DNA of 64,000 nt, taken from the NCBI GenBank assembly GCA_032622095.1, contig CP136068.1:63628597-63692596 (forward strand). The letters are read 5' to 3'. This DNA comes from Siphonodentalium dalli. Lineage: Eukaryota; Mollusca; Scaphopoda; Gadilida; Siphonodentaliidae. Both the position numbers and the translations under genes were made by a program. The notes beneath the pieces were generated by a model. It did not search any database. It saw only the letters and a list, made by a program, of their open reading frames with translations, and was not told the DNA's origin. Below, piece by piece: positions 36,058 through 47,275 of this stretch. Within the stretch, counting starts at the first letter, position 1; each line of letters opens with the position of its first letter.

Positions 36058-38806
36058 AGGAGCTACTACAAATTATGCTCCCTTTGGAGATCATACATTC
36101 AAACAAATATCTCTTCCTGTACAGACACCGGCAGTACAGCCGACATATGGGCCCATGCCCACAGTGTCACTACCACATGGCTATGTTCCAAATAAAATGC
36201 CATGGGGTACAAACATTCGGAGTATGCCTACCCCAAATGTGTGCACGACTTCAGGGCCATCATCGGGTCCACTAGGGGCAATGCAAAGCAATGCAGGGGC
36301 GAATCAAGTTTGGCTGGGGAATTCTGTGTCGGGTTCTGTGCCCCAACATGTACCTCAGAATGAGGTTTCTACAATGTCCGTGTCACCAGTTTCGGTCCCA
36401 CCCGTTAGCAAACCGGTGGTAAACCAATCCGGAGAAATACACCAAGCTTTGGCACAGCAATATAACCCTGCAGTGAATATGCATCCACAACCAGGGTATA
36501 ATCAAGCTATGGCAGTTCAAATCCCGCATGGGGACTATTTAAATCAGGCAATGATGCCTGTAGCGACAAACATGATTGCCGGAGCCATCCCTTCTGCCCA
36601 GACAGTTTCCGGGATGCAGTCAATGGGGAATGGGCAAAATTTCCCCGTGGGGACAACAATGAATCCTCCAACGAACAGTCCTGGTCCGATGAGTCAACAG
36701 TTTGTCACCGCACCATCGTGTGGAAATGACCCCAAACAGCAAACTGGTTGGATGCTTACGGATGCTTTTGGTCAAAATGTGCCTTATATTCCGATAACAG
36801 ATCAACCACCTACAAACTCTCGGCAGGTTCCGGTTGTTAGTCAACAACCGTATCAGCAAATACCAATGCAACCTACAATGCAACCATCAAATGTAGCTAT
36901 GCAATTGGGAGTGGATCCACAGGTTCCGCCAACACAATACGGTGAGAATGCGTCAGTACCTCAGATACAGGTACCAAATAACCCCCCGATCATGGTCCAG
37001 TCCAACAATCTGAGTTTAGTTACTACTCAGAATGTTCCAATGCAACAATATCCATCTGGCAGAATTCCAACTAACCCACCTATGCAAAATGTTCCTATAA
37101 CAATTAGCGGAACTGACGAACAAGTTAATGGTGGTTACCAAACTGTTACAACGAAAAATCTAACCAAATCATCAGTACCTCAGATACAGGTACCAAATAA
37201 CCCCCCGATCATGGTCCAGTCCAACAATCTGAGTTTAGTTACTACTCAGAATGTTCCAATGCAACAATATCCATCTGGCAGAATTCCAACTAACCCACCT
37301 ATGCAAAATGTTCCTATAACAATTAGCGGAACTGACGAACAAGTTTATGGTGGTTACCAAACTGTTACAACGAAAAATCTAACCAAATCGCCAGAAAGGG
37401 GTGATGTTGACATAACATTTCAACGTCGGTCTGACCAAAACTCATTACGGGAACCAACAATCCGTGGAATTTCAGTAACATCTGGGCGCGAGAAGGTAAA
37501 TGCAAAACCAGCCCAAAATATGCCTGCGTCTGCTGACACGGGACCCAGACAAAATTATTGTCGAGATGTATCTATAAATGGAGCAAACTCAATAACGCCA
37601 CAAATACCATTATCAAAGGGCGATAAAGTAACTGGGCAGCCGTTTGACTTCGAATTCCGTTCATTTGCTGAATTTCAACGTTGGAATAAAGCCGAATGTA
37701 AAGCTACACTGTCATCTTGTCTGGAGGGTTCCGCCCTCGACTATCACAAGTCGCTCGAAGAAAATAGTTCGCATATGACGTTAAAGGACATCCTTATTGA
37801 AATAGGGAATAGGTTCGGTGATAATGATCAGCCGCAAGTCGAAGAACTAAAGTTTCGAGAAGTGTCTACCCCAACAGAGTCTATGGCTGCTGCTATAGAA
37901 CATGTTCGATTCCACCAATTTAACCGAAACGTAACTTTTGGCAATGCCAATATTACGAACCAAGATGTGATAGATTTATCGTGTGATTATTTTGAATCGG
38001 AAAACGACAGTCCGCCGCGAACCAGAGATATACATGTTGTAGATAAATCCATATCATTTCCTCAATGGAACAACGGGAAAAGTAATGATGAATTTAATGA
38101 ACGAATTCTGCTGAAATCGCTATCAAAATCAAATACATCCAAAGATGAATCTCGTGAACGATTTCGGCTGAAATCACAATCGAACACATCAAATGGCGAT
38201 GAATCTCATGAACGATTTCTACGGCGGGAATCGCAATCGAACACACTAAATAACGAAGAATCTAACGAACGATGTCTGCTGAAATCGCAATCAAATACAT
38301 CAAATTTAAGTGGGATTTCCGATCAGTGTCTCCGTTCTCTGTCGCAAATTTCATTGCAAACAAGTAACGTGTTCTGTTTAAAATCCAAAACGATCATTTC
38401 TATACCACAATCGTGGGACACACAGTCGTTCGAAATGCAACCACAGTGTGACGTCACAAATAATACTAAATCATCCGAAACGGCTAAATTTGTCGAATCG
38501 CACCAGAGTGATAATAGTTTGTCCAGTACTGACATACCAGAAACACATGTTATCAAAAAAGAAACAAGGCGCACTAACTCTATATTTTCACTATGTTCAA
38601 ATACTGAAACCACAGTCGAACAAACTATGGAAAAACAAATTTGCAAAAAGTCAACCAAAATGAATGGTCCTCGCTGTTTCTTGCACAAATCATTGAAATG
38701 TTGCACTAGTAATGACCTAGTAGCCAGGGCTGTAATCACACCATTTTCGTCATTATGGATGTTCACACTGTTATGGCGAAAGAAAGCAAAAAGCTTCTTG
38801 CACTAA
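36017..38806 (+). CDS. Gag-like protein B main body (929 codons): low-complexity, capsid-like, polar tail
   Basis: The longest clean frame in the window. Residues 1-about 490 are Pro/Asn/Gln/Met/Val-rich, prion-like low complexity, including an exact-frame 73-residue duplication. Residues about 535-650 resemble a Ty3/Gypsy capsid: GQPFDFEFRSFAEFQRWNKA, then CLEGSALDYH, then EIGNRFGDNDQPQVEELKF and REVSTPTESMAAAIEHV. The order and spacing suit the capsid N- and C-terminal lobes. Residues about 690-780 hold degenerate repeats with ERxLLKSQSNTSN. No zinc knuckle, protease or RT follows. The ATG at 36017 may be only the first Met after a frameshift. Either the gag of a retrotransposon that has lost pol, or a Gag-derived gene. 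Confidence 0.6.
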   Translation: MDTAPIQLNGTRYKGATTNYAPFGDHTFKQISLPVQTPAVQPTYGPMPTVSLPHGYVPNKMPWGTNIRSMPTPNVCTTSGPSSGPLGAMQSNAGANQVWLGNSVSGSVPQHVPQNEVSTMSVSPVSVPPVSKPVVNQSGEIHQALAQQYNPAVNMHPQPGYNQAMAVQIPHGDYLNQAMMPVATNMIAGAIPSAQTVSGMQSMGNGQNFPVGTTMNPPTNSPGPMSQQFVTAPSCGNDPKQQTGWMLTDAFGQNVPYIPITDQPPTNSRQVPVVSQQPYQQIPMQPTMQPSNVAMQLGVDPQVPPTQYGENASVPQIQVPNNPPIMVQSNNLSLVTTQNVPMQQYPSGRIPTNPPMQNVPITISGTDEQVNGGYQTVTTKNLTKSSVPQIQVPNNPPIMVQSNNLSLVTTQNVPMQQYPSGRIPTNPPMQNVPITISGTDEQVYGGYQTVTTKNLTKSPERGDVDITFQRRSDQNSLREPTIRGISVTSGREKVNAKPAQNMPASADTGPRQNYCRDVSINGANSITPQIPLSKGDKVTGQPFDFEFRSFAEFQRWNKAECKATLSSCLEGSALDYHKSLEENSSHMTLKDILIEIGNRFGDNDQPQVEELKFREVSTPTESMAAAIEHVRFHQFNRNVTFGNANITNQDVIDLSCDYFESENDSPPRTRDIHVVDKSISFPQWNNGKSNDEFNERILLKSLSKSNTSKDESRERFRLKSQSNTSNGDESHERFLRRESQSNTLNNEESNERCLLKSQSNTSNLSGISDQCLRSLSQISLQTSNVFCLKSKTIISIPQSWDTQSFEMQPQCDVTNNTKSSETAKFVESHQSDNSLSSTDIPETHVIKKETRRTNSIFSLCSNTETTVEQTMEKQICKKSTKMNGPRCFLHKSLKCCTSNDLVARAVITPFSSLWMFTLLWRKKAKSFLH
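36953..37390 (+). repeat. 219-bp in-frame tandem duplication within Gag-like gene B
   Basis: Copies at 36953-37171 and 37172-37390 are almost identical; the clear coding difference is AAT to TAT (Asn to Tyr) near 37347. 219 is 73 codons, so the frame is kept. Confidence 0.95.
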
Positions 38807-39702
38807 CACTCTCCATGTAATGCACGGACCTCGTATACCATCGCGACAATAATTAAGTTGTGATCTCATAGGAAAATGCTTTTTTCTATTTTTAACAGGG
38901 TAAATGGGGTGATTGAAAAGTGTAATAGATATGTGGCCTGTTTTTTTATACAAATTTTCATTCACCAAAGCCAGCTGGTTTTTGGGCACACATGTAGATA
39001 AATTACATGTATATCTGCATAATACGTCCACAGCATATCGTCACAATTTTTTGTGTATTCTAAATCAATTTTTGTCGAGTTGTGGGTATATGTCTCACAT
39101 CCCTCATTGTCTAATTTTTCCTTGACCATGGTGGATAATAATTACTTAATTATTTTTCGGTAATTATATTCCATATATTTATAATGGCTGCATTGTTTTG
39201 GTGACAACTGCTGTTTTCGCGTGATGCCTTGCGCCTAAAGGAAAAAGGGGAAATGGAGTCATATAATGTCAGACTGTATATATATAGGACCACCAGCGAT
39301 TATGCATTTTCCAGCACAGGGTCGCATCTAACCTCAAACATTGCACCCATTCAGCAGAATGGGCGCCAAGTAACTATTTCAATGTGTTAACAAAAGTCCT
39401 AGTTACAATAAAAATCAGTCGTAACACAGAACAGGGGCGTGTAACACAAGACAAACTGGACAGAGCTGCTGCTCTCGTTCCCAATCTCCTGCATCTAAGT
39501 ATAGTGACGAACCTTCCTTAAATGTAGGCTTCCATCAAATGTAGGATTGATACTGAAATGACCACTCAAGCTCACAAGCATCTTGTCTCTTCTGACCTGC
39601 TGTTCAGAAGAGAATACTCATGCTATTGTTAAAGGCACATCTGCATTGCAGAGAGTTGCATATATTGCCAGAACAGAAATATATAGCAGCAGAAAGTAAT
39701 GT
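38807..39702. other. non-coding 3' flank of Gag-like gene B
   Basis: No pol, LTR or other gene recognised. Confidence 0.5.
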
Positions 39703-40317
39703 TTACAAAAATTGAGATAAACCATAATGAACATCTGAACTTGCTGTTAATCCGAGAGTGCCTAATTTAAATATAGTTACAACAGTATGCCTTATCCTAA
39801 CCTCCATTCTGTTCTGCTGAATAGACAATAAAGAGCATTTAATCACATGACCATAATGAAAACGATTACGGACCAAGGCTCGAATATTACCAAGGAGTTT
39901 CTTTTTATATCTTATGTTTCTATTTACCTTTCTGGTGTCGTGTCTAGTGGATTGGCGTTCGGTAGAAATTAAATAGGGATTAACTAATTTCTGTGTTTCT
40001 TCCAATTCACCACTAACATTGCCTTCATTTGTATGTGTATCATTATAAGTGCACGGGAGTCGGCACTCGTTGCTGAAGATAACATGATCACCCAGCAGTA
40101 TAGGGCCAACTAACACTATCACCCATTGGTCCCGATTAGATATGAGAGTAGGGGGTTGTTTATGTTGTAAAGTCTGCACCCTCTTTTTAGTGGCATATGT
40201 AGGCACCCGCCAATCCACAAGTTGTTGTATTCCTACTTTCTGGTAACAATACATTGTTTGAGAATGTATATATATTTGAAACACATTCCATGATTTCCAC
40301 TCACAAAATGGTTTCAA
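39703..40317 (-). CDS. hypothetical 204-residue protein
   Basis: A 204-codon frame is improbable by chance in DNA this rich in A+T, so it may be a real exon or element ORF. The N-terminal third has aromatic residues. A hydrophobic patch occurs at QWVIVLVGPILLGDHVIF (about residues 82-100), followed by ECRLPCTYND and a basic C-terminal half with many Arg and Lys. I recognise no domain. It lies 0.9 kb beyond Gag-like gene B on the opposite strand. Could equally be chance. Confidence 0.3.
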   Translation of the reverse strand: MKPFCEWKSWNVFQIYIHSQTMYCYQKVGIQQLVDWRVPTYATKKRVQTLQHKQPPTLISNRDQWVIVLVGPILLGDHVIFSNECRLPCTYNDTHTNEGNVSGELEETQKLVNPYLISTERQSTRHDTRKVNRNIRYKKKLLGNIRALVRNRFHYGHVIKCSLLSIQQNRMEVRIRHTVVTIFKLGTLGLTASSDVHYGLSQFL

Positions 40318-41638
40318 ATCGTATTATCATCATCCAATTGTGAGAACTCAAGAATCGTTTACAGTAACATTTAACAAGAACAATAACTCTAAAATAAAGC
40401 AAAATATAGCAAAATATCAAAACATCGCAAGCATAATAGACCAGCTCAGAGATGGGGCCGACCCAAGGGGAAGTTTATGACCGTTTGCTAACTCTCAATA
40501 ATGGTCTACGATAATGTTTGAATAATCGCATAAATATTGAAGATGGTTAGACTGCAGCTGCAGTCTGAATATGATGCGCTTCAATTGTACATATGATTCG
40601 GATCGGGGCAATATATCAAATTAAACTTAGCAAGAAATAAGTCAAACGACATACGTTAGAGCTTATCTCATACAGAGCCATTAGTTGATTTGACAAGTTC
40701 CCGATGAAGAGGACTGCTGTCCTTTTGACGCAAAACACACAGACAGAGAGAAATCTCAGCACACGAAAACTATGCCAGATTCAAAATATCTCGTGACAAT
40801 TACTCATACCTCAGGCTCTTATTACTATCAGCTGATGGTAATAAAATTACCTGATTCTACGATCAAAGTTCAAAATTCTGTAGTTCAAAATTCATGTAGC
40901 TAGAATTTGTTAAGGGTTTAACACAAGCAAGTAACCCTGTTTTGGCTCGTGGGTTCGTAACATGGGTTTTTGGAAACCATCAGAGCGGTGTTCATTGAGA
41001 GGTCTCAGAGAGGTGTTAACCATGTCTCTGAGAACTATGCTGCCTCATTTTGGGCCAAGAGGTGTTGGTATATCCACCTTCCCTGAATTTTAGAGTAGGT
41101 TGGTCGTTCTTTTTATTAAAATGGGGAAGAGTGTTGTATTTATGGGTTTTAATAGTTAGGCCTGGTAGAGTAAAACCTGTATCAAATAGATGCTTCTCGG
41201 CAAACGGCTCCAATATAGCGATATTGGAGCGAAGATACAGGAAAATCCGGAAACCACCGAGGATGCCCGAAGATAGCCGGAAGTTCACGAGATGGCGAGG
41301 CTGACGGAAACCCATCACTTGAATCCAAACCAACCTATTGACAACATCGTGTATTTCTATTGCTGTATTATTAAAAGGTATTATTTCACACTTGCACTTC
41401 ATGTATAATTATTCACAATGCTGCACTGTACCCCATAATTATAACAATGTATTGGTAAATACCAAAATTATATAGGAATCAACCAGCGATTCAAGACGGG
41501 ACGGATGTCCCCGGATTTAAAAACGGGACTCAGAAATAATCCCAGCGATCATGACTTGACACTGACAGCCATTGAGCGGTGAAAACGCTAAATTACCGCA
41601 AGAATTTCACCAGCAAATTCGATTGCTAGCAGCGCCAT
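40318..41638. other. non-coding stretch with a short perfect hairpin
   Basis: No gene recognised. GCTCCAATAT-AGCG-ATATTGGAGC at 41207-41230 is a perfect 10-bp stem with a 4-base loop. Confidence 0.6.
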
Positions 41639-41863
41639 TTGTGGTGTCGTTACCACAACTCTTGCCCGCCATGTCCTAGATCTACTTACATTGAGTTGGA
41701 TCCGTATCATTTGGCAGGCAAGTCCTTTTATCAGCGTTTGCTTCCATCATTGTACGTCTTTATAGTTCGATCGGTCAGTTTCAAGTGTCGGGCCATTCGT
41801 TCGTGACCTTTGACATCTGTGTCAAAGTCACCGGCGTCAGACGGCGACCAAAAGATGCCACAA
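41639..41863. mobile_element. 225-bp MITE, copy 2
   Basis: Same length and orientation as 25645-25869, with only a few substitutions (for example GGCCGTC versus GGCAGGC, and CTTCATTG versus CATCATTG). The flanks are unrelated, so this is an independent insertion. Confidence 0.85.
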
Positions 41864-42455
41864 CATCTAAACTGCCCAATTTGTGAATTGTTTTGACTAT
41901 TCATTTCTAAATTATTTATTTATTACTGTAGTACACCTGCTCACACCTGGCAGTGGCATGGGAATTCTTGACATCTGACAGCTGTCATTGAAATATTTCT
42001 TCCATAAAACAAGTTTGGATCGGTACCCCATATACATGATATTCAAATTACCAATGCAACCAGGATTGGTCAGATCTATTAAATTAATTTAATTTTGAAA
42101 GTCCTTATAACATAACTTCATCCAGGTGAAAATTACAAAAATAGAATGCAGAATGTCGTGTTGTTTACTACAAAAATTGCATCAAACGGCATAAAAACTC
42201 ACCTTTCTTACTCCCCAACGGACACCCTTTGAGACGTGAGATTCTGATAATTCATGACAGTTGGTGCATAATTAATTCAGCTGCATTAGACGCCAGATTT
42301 TCCTCTTTTTATTGCGATGAGAAAGCACTGTTTTGATTAGAAGAATCAGAGTTGAACTACCTTTAGCAATGGCGGACAGAATCTGAGTGCGTTACCGATT
42401 GGCCGATCAAATGACGTTGAGTGACGTATCTATCCTTCCTTCATCTATGGATATA
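41864..42455. other. non-coding stretch
   Basis: No gene recognised. Ends with the candidate target-site duplication ATGGATATA (42447-42455) of the next element. Confidence 0.5.
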
Positions 42456-43320
42456 GGTAAGCGGATTTTGATGCGAGGCTTAAGGCGACGTCATCACGTG
42501 ACACATCTTGAGACGCGATATTTTTAGACGCCGGAAATACCCAAACGAGTCAGCAACGAGGTCGTCAATGACGCTTCGTTTACGTAGCACGAATTTTAAA
42601 TTACTATTAATATTAATCAGACTTTATGTTGAGCTGTCAATATCGCCACATGCATAAACTAGTTTTAGTAATACATTGGCGATTTAATTATGCATATATT
42701 AAAATGGTAAAATATTGTTGTTGTTGAAAAAGTATTGATACTTTTTGGGGGGATAATTTAGTCTTTTAGACTGTTTTGCCGTGCAATCAACTTCGGCTTC
42801 GTCTTCAATCAAATCATGAAACTAAATGAAAGTTGAAACTGATCTACGATATTTTAGAGTGGATGAATATGATTGTGTTGGTAGGAAAGAAGTTGTTTTA
42901 GTCATGTTTTGGGTGGGGGAAAATGTCCAGCCCCCCCCCCAACATCAATCATACATGACAAATAATTATGGTTTTATTGTTTATTTTGATTTAAATAGTC
43001 ATGAGACGGCGATGTACAAGCCCGCTTTCATATTTTCTATGATGGCCGGGCCCTTAAAAGTTTGAGCCCCAAATTGGAGCCAGCGCAAAGAAAACCTAAG
43101 TCAGCTATACAATGTAGGCCTACCTGTGAAGTGGATATCTTGGACATCCATCCCACCCCTATGGGCCCTAACTTAGCTTGACTCAAACAATGTTTTCGCA
43201 GAAACAGTGAATTTCTCGCCACAAAAATAACCAAATATCTTGGATGATTTTTTCAAAAGTAGGTTGGTGTGTGGGTGGGGGAGATATCCATATGGGAGGC
43301 CAAATTCACATTTAATAATG

Positions 43321-43512
43321 AATTGCGCTTAAGCGCAATTAATTGCGCTTAAGCGCAAATAATTGCGCTTAAGCGCAATCAATTGCGCTTAAGCGCAAAT
43401 ACCACATATTGTGCTTAAGCGCAAATAGGGCATTTACGCTTTTAAAAGCGTAATTAATTATGCTTAAGCGCAATTAATTGCGCTTAAGCGCAATCAATTG
43501 CGCTTAAGCATA
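43321..43512. repeat. CTTAAG-centred palindrome array (left end of copy A)
   Basis: Eight CTTAAG-centred palindromes of the TTGCGCTTAAGCGCAA type, spaced about 20 bases apart, plus one variant with a TTTTAAAA centre (TACGCTTTTAAAAGCGTA). Confidence 0.95.
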
Positions 43513-43811
43513 ATTGTGACTACTATCTAACCTACCCATAAACTATTAGCATGACCTGGTGTATCACCTAGCAACACAAGATGAGCATTGGGCTAATTTT
43601 GACCTGTACTCAACAGTGAGTATGTGTTCAACAAGGAGAATCCCTAATTACATATTATCAGCATCCCTCTATCCAAAGAATTGATGTCGCCTTCCCGGAA
43701 GTCTTAGTAATTTTTTGTATGATGTTTTTAATGTATTTTTGCACAGATTTTAGCCTATACATGCATGCGGTGTCACTGCATGAGGGCTTTCTTACCTCAT
43801 ACAGTAAATTC

Positions 43812-44019
43812 AGTAATGCTTTAATTAATCGACTTCTTAACCACAGCAGAATAATGGGTAACGTTTCAGGATTTAGTCGGAAATATGGCTTGTTGCCATT
43901 CATCGAAAAGCTCTCGAGAGCTTTCCAATGAATGGCAACAAGCCATATTTCCGACTAAATCCTGAAAAGTTATCCATAATTCTGCTGTGGTTAAGGAGTC
44001 GATTAATTAGAGCATTACT
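43812..44019. repeat. 208-bp near-perfect hairpin
   Basis: Arms from AGTAATGCT (43812) to AGCATTACT (44019), centred on CTCTCGAGAG at 43911-43920. The arms of about 104 bases differ at only a few positions. Central feature of copy A. Confidence 0.92.
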
Positions 44020-44540
44020 GTATGGTTTACTTATTGACTTAAATCAGGGGGAAAAAACCCTATTTTCATATTATCAGCATCCCTGTCCAAAAAATGGTGT
44101 GTAATCACTGGAGCTTTGGTGTCTCAGTCCTGGAGCTCTAGTTTTTCTTATTATATCAGCATCTCTTGCACAAATCTATAGTATTTCCATGATCATATAG
44201 TGTGAATGTGGTGTCACCGAGGGCTTGCTTCCCTCATATGGTGTGCCTGTATACTCGAAAATTTAAGAAAATCAATGTCACCCCGACTAATACAGAAAGT
44301 AATGCTATTGCAAGTAGCCCCAACTAATATATACCAAAGATAATATAATGCTATCACGAGTCGCTCCAACTAAAACAGAAGGTGATACTATTGCGAGTCA
44401 GCCATTTTGATAAAGAAGTTGGGCTAGCTCCCTACCCAATCAAACCAATGAAACTAAGAGGTGACATGTCAATAGGAGTTAATGCTAAGTTATGGAGAAA
44501 CATATTTATTCACCAGGGGTGTTTTGTTACATATAACCAT

Positions 44541-44682
44541 GAATTGCGCTTAAGCGCAATTAATTGCACTTAAGCGCAATTGATTGCGCTTAAGCGCAAA
44601 TAATTACCCTTAAGCGTAATTAATTGCGCTTAATGATTGCGCTTAAGCGCAATTGATTGCGCTTAAGCACAATTAATTATTA
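44541..44682. repeat. CTTAAG-centred palindrome array (right end of copy A)
   Basis: Six CTTAAG-centred units plus one broken unit (GCGCTTAATG). Confidence 0.93.
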
Positions 44683-44704
44683 AATGTGAATTTGGCCTCC
44701 CATA

Positions 44705-46374
44705 TATCCAGACTTCGATATTTATGGATTTTATTCCCCCACCCCCAGCCTGATTCAGACACAAAAGTGAATTGTTCTCGCCGTTTCAGGACTATATAAG
44801 GCACGAAAAAAACCTGTGTTTAGGGTTTCCCTACAATACTGAGAAAAGGGTGCCTACCCACAACTTTTTATTGGATGTAGACACAGATAAAAAAAAAAAT
44901 TCAGTGGAAAGGACATCGAAAGGTATCTTACCCATTTTCAAACCTCTCCTATAAAATTGGAAGTTTAATTAGTCTCTATGCTCTGAATAATTCAAGAAAA
45001 CAATATCGAGTATTGAACCTGTCAATTAATCTGAATGGTGAAGCTTTCTATAGTGAATTGCCAATGATCCAATTGAATTCAAACAATTCCTACCTACCTA
45101 CCCAGGGGGGTCTGCAAATTTTTTCCGAACACTCGGCGGGGGTGGGTGGGTGGGTGGTTCAGCAGCCCGGCTTACACATTTTTTCCTGGCCCTGTAAATA
45201 TTTTCCAAGAGTCATTTTTCTTCAAAATAATGGGACGAAAGGTTTTAAGAATGCTTCTATTATGTATTAGGTATGCACTTAACTCTTGGTATGGGGGGGG
45301 GGGTTAAGTTCACCATCAGTTAATAATGCGGGATAACACCAATGGGTAATAAAAAGATCAGTTTGCTAAATGTTTTCATCACTGCACATTAACATGGAAA
45401 GGCTCAGATTTAAATAGTCCCATTAAAAATCATTTATTCAACCTGATATAAATGAAAACATAAAACAATAATAGATTCTTCAAATAAATATAAACTCTTC
45501 ACTGAACTCTTTAAATAAAAATAGACTATTAAAAAAAACCATAATAAAATAAAACAAAAGTGTTAAAACAAACTTCGACCGATTTCAATGATATTCGGTA
45601 TATGGGTCTAGGATCACCTCTAGATGGGAGCTGTAACTTGAATGATTTTTTATGAAAAATATGGCCACTGGCAGCCATCATGGATATTACTCTTTGCATC
45701 ACTAAATCCTTTAGCACACACAAACAGAGCTTATCCCTCATCCGACCATCACCAAACTTTATGTGAATCCTCGGTGTGACCTCTCGATGGGTGCCTACCA
45801 TGCCCACAGCCATCTTGGATTTTACTCTTTGTATAACTAAATCCTTTAGCACATCTTACAGGTCACATTTCTCATCCAGTCGTCACCAAACTTCATATGT
45901 ATCTTCGGGGTGACCTCAAGACTGAAAGGGAGCCTCCCTTTTTCCCCTAAATTTGTTCAAAACCAAACATGGCCACCGGCAGCCATCTTGGATTTCAAAT
46001 GTGAATCCATCAGCACAACCTACAGCTCACATTTATAGGAGAATTGCTTTGAAACTTTACAGCCATAAGTAGGAATGCTTCTATAATCATGATACGAAAC
46101 ATAGATCAGATAAGATCAGGACAACTAAGTAAAATAGTCATTTGAAGCAGTTTGAAGGGTGTGGGTCCCGATCCCAGAATCAGAAAAAATAAAAATTAGG
46201 GGGTGATGGGTACCCAGTGGGCGGAAAAAATATAAAAGCGCCTAGTGTCCGGAATTTTTTCCTGACCCCCCCCCCCCCCCCTGACCTGCCCTAATTATTT
46301 TAGATCATGTAACCCTAAACATAGGTATTATATTGTTTGCCTAAAAATAATAGGCAGAAATGTCTTGGTATGTA
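44705..46374. other. spacer with satellite relative and homopolymer runs
   Basis: No gene. Contains G and C runs at 45293-45302 and about 46267-46281, and the GCCATCTTGGATTTT relative listed separately. Confidence 0.5.
45570..46030 (+). repeat. divergent members of the GCCATCTTGGATTTT satellite
   Basis: About three monomers carrying GCCATCTTGGATTTT or variants, ACTAAATCCTTTAGCACA, and CACCAAACTT at similar spacing to the array at 16260-19310, but clearly diverged from it. Confidence 0.75.
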
Positions 46375-46832
46375 TGGGAGGCCCTTTTCACATTTATTAT
46401 TTATTTGCGCTTAGGAGCAAATATTTGCGCTTAAGCATAAATCATTTGCGCTTAAGCTTAAATCATTTTCGCTTAAGCGCAAATAGGTGTCTATCAATAG
46501 AAATACCTAACACTACTTTAATTCCCTCTGATTGTCATAAAAGGTATCTAGGGGTTACTGGGGATTGCTTCCCTCATATGGTGGGCCTATATAGACTTGA
46601 GTGATGTGTTTAGGCCTGTGCCATTTAAAATTAATTCAGGGGGGATCAATGCATATTAATTTTATTTTCGCTTAAGAGCAAATATGATCTATTTGCGCTT
46701 AAGCGCAAACGATTTATGCTTAAGCGAAAATGTTGCGTATAAGCGCAAATGATAGAGGTTAATTATTTGCACTTAAGCGCAAATATTTGCACTTAAGCGT
46801 AAATAAATAATAAATGTGAAAAAGGCCTCCCA
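46375..46832. mobile_element. palindrome-array MITE, copy B (458 bp)
   Basis: TIRs TGGGAGGCC then TTTTCACATTTATTATTTAT, flanked by TA on both sides (46373-46374 and 46833-46834). Palindrome arrays at 46400-46484 (three CTTAAG units) and 46663-46807 (five). The arm sequence is TTTGCGCTTAAGCGCAAA rather than the AATTGCGC form of copy A. Confidence 0.8.
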
Positions 46833-46884
46833 TAGGTATGATGCTTTTGTCATTTGCCGACTGCTGGGTGGGGGTATGTTGGTA

Positions 46885-47275
46885 TGTGAGGCCAAATTTA
46901 CATTTAATAATGAATTGCGCTTAAGCAATAGGTGCAAATAATTACGCTTGAGCGCAAATAATTAATCTTGAGCGCAATTAATTACTCTTAAGCACAAATA
47001 AAACTTACTCTTACTGCTTAAGCAAAAATAATTATATGCTTAAGTGCAATTGATTATGTTTAAGCCTTAAGCGCATTTACTATGCTTAAGTGCAATCATT
47101 GCTCTTAAGTGCAATTAATTGCACTTAAGGGTAATTATTTGCAATTTAATAAGCTTAATCGCAATTCATGGTTATATATAACTAAACACACCTGGTAGAT
47201 AAATAGGTTTATCCATAACTCAACCTTAACATATTGACATATCACCTCTTGTTTTCATTGACATGATCACTGTGT
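46885..47275. mobile_element. palindrome-array MITE, copy C (truncated, inverted relative of copy A right half)
   Basis: Begins TGTGAGGCCAAATTTACATT, then a degenerate array (46914-47160). It then continues as a diverged inverse of copy A's inner right half (CATGGTTATAT, then CCATAAC and CACCTCTT at matching distances). The other end is missing. Confidence 0.7.

Larger units (their letters stand above)
43293..44702. mobile_element. palindrome-array MITE, copy A (1410 bp)
   Basis: TIRs start TGGGAGGCCAAATTCACATT and are flanked by TA (43291-43292 and 44703-44704), as for Tc1/mariner-type insertion. Inside each TIR is an array of TTGCGCTTAAGCGCAA palindromes (43321-43512 and 44541-44682). A 208-bp hairpin lies near the middle. 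No ORF with recognisable content. Confidence 0.8.

Noticed and set aside
43321-43512. CRISPR-like array
   Set aside because: Units are palindromes with no unique spacers of 25-40 bases, no cas genes, and the DNA is eukaryotic.
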